Notes: generated by a model from the letters alone, not told the origin. A stretch of DNA of 64,000 nucleotides from Spectribacter hydrogenoxidans (GCF_031846275.1 NZ_JAVRIB010000008.1:107920-171919), one strand, 5' to 3'; positions 25,983 through 37,654 are shown, counted from the stretch's first letter. Numbers and translations are program-made.

Positions 25983-26386
25983 GGCGGGGCGCTGGTCGTC
26001 AGCAGGCGCAACTCATCGACACCCGCGTCGTGCAATTGCTGCATCACCGCCACCACCCGCGTGGCCGCCACTGCACCATCCGCCTTGAGCCGGATCCGGG
26101 GGGCATCATCGCCAGCACGTTGCCGGCTGACCCGCTCCGCGAGTTCCGCCAGCGGCACGACTTCCCCATCGATGGCCACCCGGTCATCGGTCATCATCTG
26201 GACCAGCACGCCTTCCGCGCGGGCCGGATCCTCGCTTTCCGATTCCGGCGGTTCGATCGGCAGCGGGTCGGGGGTGGCCAAGCGTCCGGCGAGCATGAAG
26301 AAGATCAGTAGCAGGAATACGATGTTGGTCAGCGGCAGCACGCGCTCGTCCTCGTTACGCGGCCGGCGGGAGCGGGGGAATTTCAT
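25979..26386 (-). CDS. ExbD/TolR-family biopolymer transport protein (second copy)
   Basis: A 135-residue ExbD-like protein: one membrane helix (LPLTNIVFLLLIFFMLAGRL) after a short basic N-terminus, then a periplasmic domain with VLVQMMTDDRVAIDGEVVPL. The position normally holding the essential aspartate of ExbD/TolR (L-x-P-L-x-D-V) reads LPLTNIV, so Asp is replaced by Asn in this copy. It may be a structural partner of the canonical copy encoded just upstream; the genes overlap by four bases. Confidence 0.88.
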   Translation of the reverse strand: MKFPRSRRPRNEDERVLPLTNIVFLLLIFFMLAGRLATPDPLPIEPPESESEDPARAEGVLVQMMTDDRVAIDGEVVPLAELAERVSRQRAGDDAPRIRLKADGAVAATRVVAVMQQLHDAGVDELRLLTTSAPP

Positions 26387-26817
26387 CGCGGTCCGTCGTC
26401 CCCGAGCATCGACAGATTGCGTGCCCCGGATGCAGTCAGGCGATCCAGCACGGACACCGTGTCCTGCAGCGACACGCCCTCGGCCGGCCGCACGAGTACG
26501 CGCCGGTCCGGATTGTCTTCCAGTCGCGCGGCAACCCGCCGTGCCAGGCCCTGCGGCGTCACATACTGCCCGCCCAGCCGGATGCCGTCGCGGCGGACTT
26601 CCACCAGCAGCGCGCCTTCAATGGTGGGCTGACCCCCGCCGCGGCTGGGTGCATCCAGTGCGATCGAGTGCAGGTCGAGAAAGCTCGATGCCAGCATGAA
26701 GAACAGCAGCAGGATGAACACCACGTCGATCAGTGGCGTCAGCCCCACCAGCGGCCGCCGGCGCGCCGGGCTATTCGCCAAGCGGGCGGACTTCAACGCG
26801 TTCGGGGTCGAGCTCAT
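26383..26817 (-). CDS. exbD: ExbD/TolR-family biopolymer transport protein (canonical copy)
   Basis: A 144-residue ExbD with GLTPLIDVVFILLLFFMLAS, which contains the proton-path aspartate (PLIDV), and a periplasmic domain (LVEVRRDGIRLGGQYVTPQG, RVLVRPAEGVS). With the ATG at 26817 it overlaps the end of exbB by 47 bases; a TTG at 26781 would reduce this to 11. Two ExbD proteins, one with Asp and one with Asn, suggest a heteromeric stator with ExbB. Confidence 0.9.
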   Translation of the reverse strand: MSSTPNALKSARLANSPARRRPLVGLTPLIDVVFILLLFFMLASSFLDLHSIALDAPSRGGGQPTIEGALLVEVRRDGIRLGGQYVTPQGLARRVAARLEDNPDRRVLVRPAEGVSLQDTVSVLDRLTASGARNLSMLGDDGPR

Positions 26818-27490
26818 GGCCGTGCACGGCCGGGGCGCGTGACAGATCCATAGTGAAAACCTGGGTGACGATGTTATCCATGTCGTGGGCCAGCCGGTCC
26901 ACGACCCGCTCCAGCCAGTTCAGCGCCACGATCACTGGCATGGCTACCGCCAGACCGGCGGCAGTGGTTAACAGGGCCTGCCAGATGCCGCCGGACAGGA
27001 TGGCCGGGTTGACCTGGCTGCCGGCCGCTTCCAGATCGCGGAAGGCCTCGATCATGCCCAGCACGGTGCCGAACAGCCCCAGCAGCGGCGCCAGCGACGC
27101 GATTACCTCCAGCGGGCGGAAATGGCTGCGCAGGGTTTCCAGCTGGTCCGCGCCATAGCGCAGCACTTCCTCGCGGACCAGCTCATCGGCCATGTCCACG
27201 CGGTGCTTGCCGCGGATGGCCCGGGCCAGGACCTGAGCCACCGGGTTGCGCGACTTGCCGGCAATGGAAGCCGCATCGCCGGCGCTGCCGGCGCGGTATA
27301 CCTTGAGGGCACTCATCGCGGTGCGACGGTCACCGACGCGCATGGCCGAGAACTGCCAGAGCTTGAGCAGCACGATGGTCAGGGCAAGAATCGACATGGC
27401 GATCAGCAGGGCCACCACCGGACCGCCCAGCGCAATCATCTCGAGTACGCCATCAGCCCAGGCCCCGGCCCGGCTCAGAAATTCGTTCAT
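26771..27490 (-). CDS. exbB: ExbB/TolQ/MotA-family proton channel
   Basis: A 239-residue ExbB-type protein with three membrane helices: ALGGPVVALLIAMSILALTI near the N-terminus, and after a cytoplasmic stretch (RHFRPLEVIASLAPLLGLFG and TVLGMIEAFRDLEAAGSQ) a last pair around LLTTAAGLAVAMPVIVALNW. These are the MotA/TolQ/ExbB signatures. Together with the ExbD proteins it converts proton motive force for TonB. GGAGGGGGC precedes the ATG. First gene of exbB-exbD-exbD-tonB, possibly read through from the secreted-protein gene 66 bases upstream. Confidence 0.92.
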   Translation of the reverse strand: MNEFLSRAGAWADGVLEMIALGGPVVALLIAMSILALTIVLLKLWQFSAMRVGDRRTAMSALKVYRAGSAGDAASIAGKSRNPVAQVLARAIRGKHRVDMADELVREEVLRYGADQLETLRSHFRPLEVIASLAPLLGLFGTVLGMIEAFRDLEAAGSQVNPAILSGGIWQALLTTAAGLAVAMPVIVALNWLERVVDRLAHDMDNIVTQVFTMDLSRAPAVHGHELDPERVEVRPLGE

Positions 27491-27556
27491 GCCCCCCTCC
27501 AGGCGGAAAAGTGTTGCCGCGGGCGTACTCTGCCGGCTTGCGCCGTGTCAGCCACG

Positions 27557-28156
27557 CTACTTGATGAATGGTACCGGGCCCCGGGCCCGGACTGAAATAT
27601 CGGCGAGGCAGTTCTCGCGCTCGCCGCCGGCGTCGCGGCAGTCCAGAATCTGGTTGAGCAGCATCTGGCCGATGTCGTCACAGGCCAGGCCGCCGATGTC
27701 GAATACCTTCAGGCTAGTCTTGCCGGCGGGCAGGGGTGCCAGATCTACTGCGAGGCGCTTGTTGACGATGCCGTCGGCATCGAACATCACTATATCGGCC
27801 CGCAGCTGGTCGAAATCGGCCTCGGTCTGATTGCGGGCCACGACATAGGCGCGGCAGGCATCATCCAGGACGGAAAGCTTGTTGAGCTCGAGCCGGACCT
27901 GACCGGATTCACCGTCGGCGTCCGTGTGGCCCATCGGCTCGTCACTGGCCTCGGCCGACTCACTGGGCGATCGGCCGTCGGTTCCGTCGGGCGGGACGTT
28001 TTCACTGTTCTCGGCGGTTTCCGCGTCTTCCGCCTCGGCCGGAATCACCGGCGCCTGTTCCTCGGCCGCGGGTGTATCGGATGAGGCTTCTTCCGCCATG
28101 CCGGATACGGCCCAGAGCAGCAATGCGATGACGGTCAGCGAACGATGAATGGGCAT
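27557..28156 (-). CDS. Secreted protein of unknown function upstream of exbB
   Basis: A 199-residue protein, start chosen at ATG 28156 (MPIHRSLTVIALLLWAVSGM), giving a signal peptide ending at about MAEEA. A 70-residue acidic low-complexity stretch (Glu/Ala/Ser/Asp/Pro) follows, then a globular part of about 110 residues with four cysteines (DDACRAYVV, GGLACDDIG, ILDCRDAG, RENCLADI) that could form two disulfides. I do not recognise the family. Its place directly upstream of exbB-exbD-exbD-tonB, same direction, suggests a periplasmic partner of that system. Confidence 0.78.
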   Translation of the reverse strand: MPIHRSLTVIALLLWAVSGMAEEASSDTPAAEEQAPVIPAEAEDAETAENSENVPPDGTDGRSPSESAEASDEPMGHTDADGESGQVRLELNKLSVLDDACRAYVVARNQTEADFDQLRADIVMFDADGIVNKRLAVDLAPLPAGKTSLKVFDIGGLACDDIGQMLLNQILDCRDAGGERENCLADISVRARGPVPFIK

Positions 28157-28319
28157 GGTGGTACTCCTTGAGCAGGCCGACATGATCCCGCGAGCCCGTA
28201 CCTCGGTATTCCAGGCCCTAGTCTACGTCAAGACAAGTGCTACGGCCGACGGTTCCAGTCGACACCACTCGCCAGCCATGGCCACAATCACCGCATTTCT
28301 TATCCGATGAGGGCAAACG

Positions 28320-29360
28320 GTGGCGATACTCGAGCGCATCCAGGCATCCGATCATGAACAACTGCTGTTCACTCACGACCGAGACACCGGGCTGCGCGCG
28401 ATCATCGCCGTGCACAACACTACCCGCGGGCCCGGGCTTGGCGGCATCCGCATCCGCGAGTACGACAGTGAAGCCGACGCGGTCGACGATGTGCTGCGGC
28501 TGTCCCAGGCGATGAGCTACAAGAATGCCTGTGCCGGCCTGGATTTCGGGGGCGCCAAGGCAGTGATTCTGGCGCCGCTACCGGCCGATCGCCGTGCCGC
28601 ATTCCTGGCAATGGGCCGTATCGTCGAGGGACTGGCCGGCCGTTACGTGGCCACCGAGGACATGGGCATGACCGAGGCCGACATCGCGGTGCTCAATGAA
28701 GTGACCGCGTTTGCCGTGGGCCGCTCGCGCGACGCCGGTGGATCGGGCGATCCGTCACCGCATACCGCGCTGGGCGTGTTCGTCGGCATGCGCGCCACCG
28801 CCCGCACCGCCGGGCTTGGCGACGACATGCGTGGTCTGTCGGTTGCGGTGCAGGGCTGCGGCAAGGTGGGGCTGGGCCTGATCGCGCGCCTGATTGATGC
28901 CGGCGCCCGCGTGATCGCAGCGGATACGGACGCAGCCGGTGTCGCTGCGGCCCGCGACCTGGGCGCGGACATCGTGGCGACTGATCAGATCCTAGCCGTC
29001 GAGGCCGATGTGCTGGCGCCTTGCGCGGTTGGCGGGGTGCTCAACGAAGCCACCATTCCCACGTTGCGCTGCCGGGCCGTCGCCGGCGGTGCCAACAATC
29101 AGCTGGCCACCGAGGCCGACGCCGATCGCCTGGCAGCGCGCGGCATCGTCTATGCCCCGGATTTTGTTATCAACGCCGGCGGCGTGATCAACGTGGGGGA
29201 TGAACTGGCGCCCGGCGGTTATTCCCCGGAGCGGGTTCGGGACAGGGTCTTGGCCATTGAGCAGACGCTGGCGCAGATTCTTGCGGAATCGCGCCAGTCA
29301 CGGCAGAGCACGGCCGGCATCGCGGTTATTCGCGCCCAGCGCCTTCTCGGGAATGGTTGA
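28320..29360 (+). CDS. Glu/Leu/Phe/Val dehydrogenase family protein, leucine dehydrogenase type
   Basis: A 346-residue amino-acid dehydrogenase starting with GTG at 28320 after GAGGG. Substrate domain: GPGLGGIRIREY, YKNACAGLDFGGAKAVI (catalytic Lys in GGAK) and TEDMGMTEAD. NAD-binding domain: VAVQGCGKVGLGLIARLIDA, and LAPCAVGGVLNEAT; GGANNQLA and INAGGVINV complete the family pattern. The short length and GGAK context fit leucine/valine dehydrogenase (oxidative deamination of branched-chain amino acids with NAD+) rather than glutamate dehydrogenase. Monocistronic. Confidence 0.9.
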   Translation: MAILERIQASDHEQLLFTHDRDTGLRAIIAVHNTTRGPGLGGIRIREYDSEADAVDDVLRLSQAMSYKNACAGLDFGGAKAVILAPLPADRRAAFLAMGRIVEGLAGRYVATEDMGMTEADIAVLNEVTAFAVGRSRDAGGSGDPSPHTALGVFVGMRATARTAGLGDDMRGLSVAVQGCGKVGLGLIARLIDAGARVIAADTDAAGVAAARDLGADIVATDQILAVEADVLAPCAVGGVLNEATIPTLRCRAVAGGANNQLATEADADRLAARGIVYAPDFVINAGGVINVGDELAPGGYSPERVRDRVLAIEQTLAQILAESRQSRQSTAGIAVIRAQRLLGNG

Positions 29361-29386
29361 ATACGGAATCTGAAATATTAGAAGAA

Positions 29387-29421
29387 AAGGCCGGCCGCCT
29401 CTTGAGGAGGCGGCCGGCCTT
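29387..29421. terminator. Convergent-gene terminator
   Basis: A perfect 15-base stem (AAGGCCGGCCGCCTC and complement) with loop TTGAG lies between the leucine dehydrogenase and the leftward repeat protein. The minus-strand product continues TTTTC, so it mainly ends the 1221-residue gene, 13 bases after its stop. Confidence 0.85.
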
Positions 29422-29433
29422 GATCATCGTCAG

Positions 29434-32400
29434 CTATTCGCTGGAAATGGTGATGGCAGGACCTTCCAGCGGCAGATTGTCGGCTACTGCGTTGCCGGTC
29501 TGTCCCGTCGCGGTCACCTGGGTCAGCGTGAACTGGAGATTGCCGGTCGGGGGCATCATGCCGCCGCCGTCATCTCCGCCGCCGCCACCACCACCGCTGC
29601 CGCCACAGGCACTCAGGCCGACCGCCAGGGTCAATGCCGCGAGCGGCCAGGCAACGCGCCGCCGCAGACCGCCGAGGGTCGCGAGGACCATGAACAGGCC
29701 GCCACCGGCGAACAGCATCGAGCTGGTCGGCGTAATGGCCGTGCTGGTGTCCGCGGCGATGTCGATGACGATGATATAGCTTTCGTCGCCACCGTCCGCC
29801 ATCAAGGTGCGTTCGGGATTCAGCGTGACGAAGAATTGCCCCGACGCGTTGATCTGAACATTCCCGATGGGCATGGCGCTGGCCTCACCGGAATCCAGAT
29901 TACCGTTGCCGTTGTTGTCCAGATAGACGTCGGCATCCGCGATGTTGGCGCTGACATCACCGGTCACGGAACCATTGAACCCATCGACGTCCACTTCTTC
30001 GGCCGTGTTGTTGGTCAGGGTAAAGGCCAAGGCCGTCACGTTCTCGTCGCCCGGAGTCGCCGGTACTTCGGCTGGACCGTTGCCGGTCAGGGTCAGAACC
30101 GGGTTCTGCGTGAACTCCACCGCGCCAATGTCACAACCTTCAATGCCGTTACCGTCGCCGTCGAAGTCACGGACCACGCCGCGCTGATCCCGGTTGTCGA
30201 TTGGTGCCGCATCACAGATGGTGTCATTGCCGGCGTCGACGGCCGGGCTGCCGAACGGGGCCACGTGAATCAGGGTGTTGCCGGACACGGTCAGCTCATC
30301 GAGCTGCGCGTCGCCGGTCAGAACATCCCCGGTGACACTGGCGCCGGACGTATTGCCGATGAAACTGGTATCGACGGTGACGTTGCCGAATGCATCCGGG
30401 CCGTCGTTGGTGCCCGGGTCGTCGATGTTGTTGTTGTCTACAATCGTGTTGTCGGCTGTGATGGAGGCTCCGTCCACGCTGGCAATGCCACCACCATTGG
30501 TCATCGAGTCGTTCTGGGTGACGGTGACGTTTATGAGTGTTGTGGTGCCGCCGTCATTGAAAACGCCACCACCGCCCCGCAGGCCGGCCGATACCGTGCT
30601 GCTGGCCGTGGCCACATTGCTCGAAATGGTGGAATTGGCCACCGTCAGCGTACCACCGGCGGAGTTCCATAGGCCGCCGCCCTCGGAGGCGGTATTGAAC
30701 ACGATTGCGCTGTCATCGATGGTGACGTCCCCCGCCCCCGTGGTGTGCAGGGCGCCGCCGTTGCCGGGGTTGTTGCCGGTGATGTTACCGCGGGCTTCAT
30801 CCAGGCCGCCGATGACGGTCCGGGTGATTTCCACGGTGCCGGCGTTGTTCTCGATGCCGCCGCCGGCGCGCTGGGAGGTGTTGGCGAAGATCGAACTGCG
30901 GTCAATCGTCAGCGTGGCCGTCGCCTCGTCATTGGCATCGCCGTCGTTGAATGCGGCACCGCCGCTGCCGGAAGTGCCGGTGGCATCATTCCCGTTCAGG
31001 GTGCTGCTGGTGATGATGAGCGTGCCGGCCTGATTGAACACGCCGCCACCGCCCTGGTCGGCGGCGTCGCCGTTGGCGGTGTTGTTCTCGATGATGGAGT
31101 CGGTGACTGACATCTCGCCGGCGTTGTTCCAGAGTCCGCCGCCTTCCGCTGCCGTGTTGTTGCGGATGGTGCTGTTCATGACGACGATGTTGCCGTCACC
31201 GGTGACGTGCAGGCCGCCACCGTTGCCCGGGTTATCGCCGCCGTTGTTGCCGCTCAGCGTCACGTCGGTCAGCGTCACGGCATTTTCCGTGACCAGGGAG
31301 GCATCCTCGATGCCACCGCCGGCGCGATTGGCGTTATTCCCGGTGATGCTGCTGCTGGTGATCTCCGCCGTGCCGTTGACGGCGTTGAAGATGCCGCCGC
31401 CGCTGCCGAGGGTGCCGTCCGCCCGGTTGCCGCTGATCGTGGTGTTGTCCCGAACGATGAGGGTGCCACCGTTGTTGAAGATGCCGCCGCCGCCATCATC
31501 GGCCGCGTCACCGCTGGCGGTATTGGTCTGGATGACGGCATCTTCGACGATCATCGTTCCGGCGCCATTCCAGAGGGCACCGCCTTCCCTGGCCGCGGTG
31601 TTGTTGCGATAGGTGCCGCCGAAGATTTCGATCCGGGTCACGCCCTCGCCATCACTGACGTGCAGGAAGCCGCCATTGCCGGGATTGGCCGGCGTATCGC
31701 CGATGGCGCCGGTGCGGTTGCCGTCGGCGGTGATGCCGGAGATCCGCAGGTCGTCGGGATTGCCGGAGGCATCCTCGATCCCGCCACCCGCGCGAACTGC
31801 CGCATTGCCGCTGTAGTTTCCGCCGTTGATGGTCAGACGTCCGGCGCTGGAATCGGTTTGGCCGTTGAAGATGGCGCCGCCGCTGCCCGACGCGCCGTTG
31901 GCCAGGTTGTTGCTGAAGTCGGCCTGATTCACATTGACGACGCCGCCGTTGTTGAACAGAGCGCCGCCACCATCGTCTGCCGCGGGCCCCGAGGCGACGT
32001 TTTCCGCGTAGCTTCCGTTGGACACGGTCATGGTCTGGCCGGCGTTGTTCCACAGCGCTCCGCCCTCGCGGGCAGCGATGTTGCCCGTGGCCGTTACGTT
32101 TGTGAAGTCTGTATCGCCCGCGGTGATGTGCACGGCGCCGCCATTGCCTGGATTGGGCGCGTTGCCGCCCGCGTTGTTCTGCGCGAAAGCGGTTTCACTG
32201 AACATGGCGCTGCCGTCCAGTTGCTCGACGCCGCCGCCGGCGCGCAACGCCGTATTGCCGCTGATGTTGCCGCGGGTCACGTTCAGGTTGCCGGCGTTGA
32301 GAATGCCGCCCCCGTTGCCGGCGGTACCGGTAACGCTGTTGCCGAGAATGTCGCTGTCCTCGAGGAACAGGTTGCCGCTGTTGAAGATTCCGCCCCCGCC

Positions 32401-33099
32401 TTCGCCTGCAGCATCCGCGGTGGATTCATTGCCGGTAACGAGCGTATTGATCAGCGTCAGGCGGTTGGATGATGTGCCGGCGCCGGTGGAGTTGTGAATG
32501 CCGGCACCATTCCCGTTCTCGGGATCGCCCGCGGCGGCGAAGCCGTTGGCCACGATCAGGTTCTGAAACGTGACGTTGCCGCTGTTTCCGACTGCGGTTG
32601 GGTCGGTATCGACGAAAAACACGCGAGCATTGTCGCCACCGCTGATAGCCATGCGGTTTTGGTCAACGGAGTCGCCATCGTTACCACCAAGCAAAGACCC
32701 TAGCCCGTCGACCAGCGCGCCCAGCAGGTCACCGGACTCGGGCGCTTGTACGAAGCCATCGATTAACACGTCATCCTGGATGCGCAGGCTGCCTTCCGTG
32801 AGAACGATAATCTGTCCTTCACTTGCCAGGTCGACATCATCAAAATTGATGGTGTCGCCATCATCATCTCCCATTGAGCCGCTGTCGTTGCATGCGTCCT
32901 CGCTGCCGGCGCCATTCGCAAGGGCAACGGCCTCTCGCAGGGTGCATTCACCGTCGTCAAACTCGTTGTCCGCCGTGGTGGTCACGGTGAATGTCGCCGC
33001 ATGGGCTGACGTGGCAAGCGCCCCTCCTGCGAGCAGCGAAACGAGAATGCCGCTCGAGAAAAGTCGACGCGGAAAGATGCCGGTTGTTCCCCAGTGCAT
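29434..33099 (-). CDS. Large exported repeat protein (CSLREAI start, polymorphic beta-helix repeats, choice-of-anchor Q domain)
   Basis: A 1221-residue secreted protein. A signal peptide ends near residue 35 (SAHA-AT). CTLREAVALANGAG is the CSLREAI-type motif. Residues about 200-900 consist of roughly 35-residue units of the form GGGIFNNGGTL and NPGNGGALH, with N-x-A-x-x-x-GGG-I/L, expected to form a parallel beta-helix like Chlamydia Pmp/pectate-lyase folds. Next is PIDNRDQRGVVRDFDGDGNG, the choice-of-anchor Q domain, then a beta-sandwich. The C-terminus has a membrane segment followed by RRR (about 1126-1145), then a second hydrophobic run and LSACGGSGG (Cys1165), which imitates a lipobox, and 56 further residues. 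Probably cell-surface; function unknown. GC and codon use fit the neighbours. Confidence 0.85.
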   Translation of the reverse strand: MHWGTTGIFPRRLFSSGILVSLLAGGALATSAHAATFTVTTTADNEFDDGECTLREAVALANGAGSEDACNDSGSMGDDDGDTINFDDVDLASEGQIIVLTEGSLRIQDDVLIDGFVQAPESGDLLGALVDGLGSLLGGNDGDSVDQNRMAISGGDNARVFFVDTDPTAVGNSGNVTFQNLIVANGFAAAGDPENGNGAGIHNSTGAGTSSNRLTLINTLVTGNESTADAAGEGGGGIFNSGNLFLEDSDILGNSVTGTAGNGGGILNAGNLNVTRGNISGNTALRAGGGVEQLDGSAMFSETAFAQNNAGGNAPNPGNGGAVHITAGDTDFTNVTATGNIAAREGGALWNNAGQTMTVSNGSYAENVASGPAADDGGGALFNNGGVVNVNQADFSNNLANGASGSGGAIFNGQTDSSAGRLTINGGNYSGNAAVRAGGGIEDASGNPDDLRISGITADGNRTGAIGDTPANPGNGGFLHVSDGEGVTRIEIFGGTYRNNTAAREGGALWNGAGTMIVEDAVIQTNTASGDAADDGGGGIFNNGGTLIVRDNTTISGNRADGTLGSGGGIFNAVNGTAEITSSSITGNNANRAGGGIEDASLVTENAVTLTDVTLSGNNGGDNPGNGGGLHVTGDGNIVVMNSTIRNNTAAEGGGLWNNAGEMSVTDSIIENNTANGDAADQGGGGVFNQAGTLIITSSTLNGNDATGTSGSGGAAFNDGDANDEATATLTIDRSSIFANTSQRAGGGIENNAGTVEITRTVIGGLDEARGNITGNNPGNGGALHTTGAGDVTIDDSAIVFNTASEGGGLWNSAGGTLTVANSTISSNVATASSTVSAGLRGGGGVFNDGGTTTLINVTVTQNDSMTNGGGIASVDGASITADNTIVDNNNIDDPGTNDGPDAFGNVTVDTSFIGNTSGASVTGDVLTGDAQLDELTVSGNTLIHVAPFGSPAVDAGNDTICDAAPIDNRDQRGVVRDFDGDGNGIEGCDIGAVEFTQNPVLTLTGNGPAEVPATPGDENVTALAFTLTNNTAEEVDVDGFNGSVTGDVSANIADADVYLDNNGNGNLDSGEASAMPIGNVQINASGQFFVTLNPERTLMADGGDESYIIVIDIAADTSTAITPTSSMLFAGGGLFMVLATLGGLRRRVAWPLAALTLAVGLSACGGSGGGGGGGDDGGGMMPPTGNLQFTLTQVTATGQTGNAVADNLPLEGPAITISSE

Positions 33100-33157
33100 G
33101 ACGGATACCCCTGACGTGATTGCTGTAAAGGCGAGTTTAACGCCTAAGCAAGCCAGA

Positions 33158-33193
33158 GGGCGGGCAGCCTGTCAAACCGTGGGCTGCCCGCCC
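33158..33193 (-). terminator. Hairpin downstream of clpB
   Basis: GGGCGGGCAGCC (33158-33169) pairs with GGCTGCCCGCCC (33182-33193), 23 bases past the clpB stop. No clear U-run follows on the minus strand, so the terminator role is tentative. Confidence 0.5.
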
Positions 33194-33215
33194 GCCTGGA
33201 GAAGGTATCCGTGTG

Positions 33216-35804
<2,589 letters not shown>

Positions 35805-35861
35805 GTGGTGCGTCCTCGCAATTGGGTACCGGCGCCGGGCGCCGTTTACAGTTGTGGATAA

Positions 35862-35888
35862 CTTGCGGGCGCGGCCCGGGCTTTCAAG
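35862..35888 (-). promoter_or_regulatory. Candidate sigma-32 heat-shock promoter of clpB
   Basis: On the minus strand, CTTGAAA (35888-35882) matches the sigma-32 -35 consensus exactly; 12 bases later CCCGCAAG (35869-35862) is a partial match to CCCCATnT. It is 58 bases before the clpB start, as expected for a heat-shock gene. Confidence 0.45.
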
Positions 35889-35928
35889 CGGGGCCGGACA
35901 CGAAAAACGATCGCGACAGAGGTAATCG

Positions 35929-36654
35929 ATGACCAAGTCGTACAAGAACCCGGAATTCATGATGGGGCCGGAGGCCCGGCCGCTGCGGATCCTGGCAGAA
36001 TACCTGGAGCCGCAGGAACGGCTGCAGGCCCAGCAGGTGAATCGCGCGCTGATCTTCTTCGGCTCGGCGCGGCTAAAACCCGGCCGGCACGATCCGGTGA
36101 ACGAGAGCGTGGACTACTACGATCAGGCCCGGCTACTCGCCGCCCGGCTGGCGCGATGGACCATCGATACGCATACCCCGGGACAACGCTACTTCATCTG
36201 TACCGGTGGCGGGCCGGGGATCATGGAGGCTGCCAACCGCGGCGCGGCCGATGTCGACCGATCCCTGTCGATGGGGCTGAATATCTCGTTGCCGCATGAA
36301 CAGTCTGCCAATCCCTATCTGAGCGAGCCGCTGAATTTCGAATTCCATTATTTCTTCATGCGCAAGTTCTGGTTCATGAACGTGGCGCATGCTTTGATCA
36401 TTTTCCCCGGCGGCTTCGGCACCATGGACGAGTTGTTCGAGGTGCTGACGCTGATCCAGACTGGAAAGCAACGCCGCATGCCGGTGATTCTCTACGGCAG
36501 CGAATTCTGGCGCCGCCTGATCAATTTCGACGTGTTCGTGGAGATGGGGCTTATCAGCCAGGATGACCGTGAGCTCATTCACATGGTCGACCATGTCAAC
36601 GAGGCTTTCGAGGTGCTGCGTGCCGCGCTTCCGGATGTCGAGTCAGAGGCGTAA
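35929..36654 (+). CDS. LOG family protein (lysine-decarboxylase-like Rossmann fold)
   Basis: A 241-residue protein with the LOG motif FPGGFGTMDELFEV and the nucleotide-binding GGGPGIMEAANRGA. Family members are cytokinin-type nucleoside monophosphate phosphoribohydrolases (ribose-5-phosphate release), often mis-annotated as lysine decarboxylases; in non-plant-associated bacteria the role is probably in nucleotide hydrolysis. The N-terminus has an extension (about 40 residues) before RALIFFGSARLKPG. It has GAGGT before the ATG and overlaps the peptidase gene by 20 bases. Confidence 0.87.
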   Translation: MTKSYKNPEFMMGPEARPLRILAEYLEPQERLQAQQVNRALIFFGSARLKPGRHDPVNESVDYYDQARLLAARLARWTIDTHTPGQRYFICTGGGPGIMEAANRGAADVDRSLSMGLNISLPHEQSANPYLSEPLNFEFHYFFMRKFWFMNVAHALIIFPGGFGTMDELFEVLTLIQTGKQRRMPVILYGSEFWRRLINFDVFVEMGLISQDDRELIHMVDHVNEAFEVLRAALPDVESEA

Positions 36655-37654
36655 CGCCGGCCACTGGTCCGCGGCACTGGTCGGCGTCATCCTGCTGGCG
36701 CTGGCGGCGTGCAGTCGTGATGCGGCATTCGAGCGCAAGACGCCGGACTTGCCCGCTGCCGTCGAGACGCCCGCCACGTTGCCGCATGAACGCAGCAGAA
36801 TGTTGTTCGCCGAGGCCCACTCGGAACCTGCACGTGCGACAGTCGATGCGGCTGCGGTGCTCGACGATTGGTGCTCGGCACTGGCCGATCGCCTGCACAG
36901 CGTGGCGAAAGCCGACTGCGCCAGCGGTTTCGAATTGACCGGCCATGAATCCGTGCACGGGCGGCCGATCATCGTGCGGCCGGTGCGAGCCAGTCGTCAG
37001 ACGCCCAAGGGTCGGGTGCTGCTCATCGGCGGCACCCATGGCGACGAACTCACCTCCGTGAGTCTGGTGTTCTGGTGGTTGTCCTGGCTGGAGGCAACCG
37101 GCAGCGCCTATCACTGGCGCATCATTCCGGCGATGAATCCGGATGGGCTGTTCGCCCGGCCTGCGCAGCGGGTCAACGCCAACGGGGTCGATCTGAACCG
37201 GAATCTGCCCACGCCGGGATGGGAAACCGCCAGCCAGGACTACTGGCGTGACACCGGCCGCAGCGAGCGGCGGTTCCCCGGTGATGCCGCGGCCAGCGAA
37301 CCGGAAACCCGGTGGCTGGTCGACGAGATCACCCATTACCGGCCGGATGTCATCGTCACCCTGCATGCGCCCTACGGGGTTCTGGACTACGACGGCGAAC
37401 CGGCGCCGCCCGCGCGGCTGGGGCCGCTGAAGCTGAATCGTCTCGGGGTATTCCCCGGATCGCTGGGCAACTATGGCGCGCGATACCTGGATATTCCCGT
37501 GGTGACAGTGGAACTTGGCCACGCCACCCGCATGCCAGCGGCCGGTCAGGCCCGGGCCATGTGGCAGGACCTGACCCGCTGGCTGGATCGCCGTATCGCG
37601 CCGCGTGTGCGTCAGGCCGAGCGCCGCGCCGATGAACCGGCCGCTGGCGGCTGA
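36635..37654 (+). CDS. M14-family zinc carboxypeptidase lipoprotein (MpaA-like)
   Basis: About 339 residues from ATG 36635 (MSSQRRNAGHWSAALVGVIL), with a lipobox LAAC at about residues 23-26. The catalytic domain (about residues 100-320) shows the zinc motif GGTHGDELTS (His and Glu ligands), NPDGLFARPAQRVNANGVDLNRN in pieces (third region, with the substrate-binding Asn-Arg), HAPYG for the third zinc ligand and VTVELGHA with the catalytic Glu. It resembles MpaA, which trims murein tripeptides, and other short M14 members; a periplasmic cell-wall peptide role is inferred. It overlaps the LOG gene by 20 bases. Confidence 0.85.
   Translation: MSSQRRNAGHWSAALVGVILLALAACSRDAAFERKTPDLPAAVETPATLPHERSRMLFAEAHSEPARATVDAAAVLDDWCSALADRLHSVAKADCASGFELTGHESVHGRPIIVRPVRASRQTPKGRVLLIGGTHGDELTSVSLVFWWLSWLEATGSAYHWRIIPAMNPDGLFARPAQRVNANGVDLNRNLPTPGWETASQDYWRDTGRSERRFPGDAAASEPETRWLVDEITHYRPDVIVTLHAPYGVLDYDGEPAPPARLGPLKLNRLGVFPGSLGNYGARYLDIPVVTVELGHATRMPAAGQARAMWQDLTRWLDRRIAPRVRQAERRADEPAAGG

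Noticed and set aside
29836..32472. Plus-strand frames of 278 and 421 codons opposite the repeat protein
   Set aside because: Antisense reading of Gly/Asn-rich repeats gives long repetitive frames; no ribosome-binding site or known fold.
29434..33099. Regularly repeated short DNA motifs that might suggest a CRISPR array or tandem repeat
   Set aside because: The repeats vary in sequence and follow the reading frame of a beta-helix protein; there are no identical direct repeats with constant spacing.
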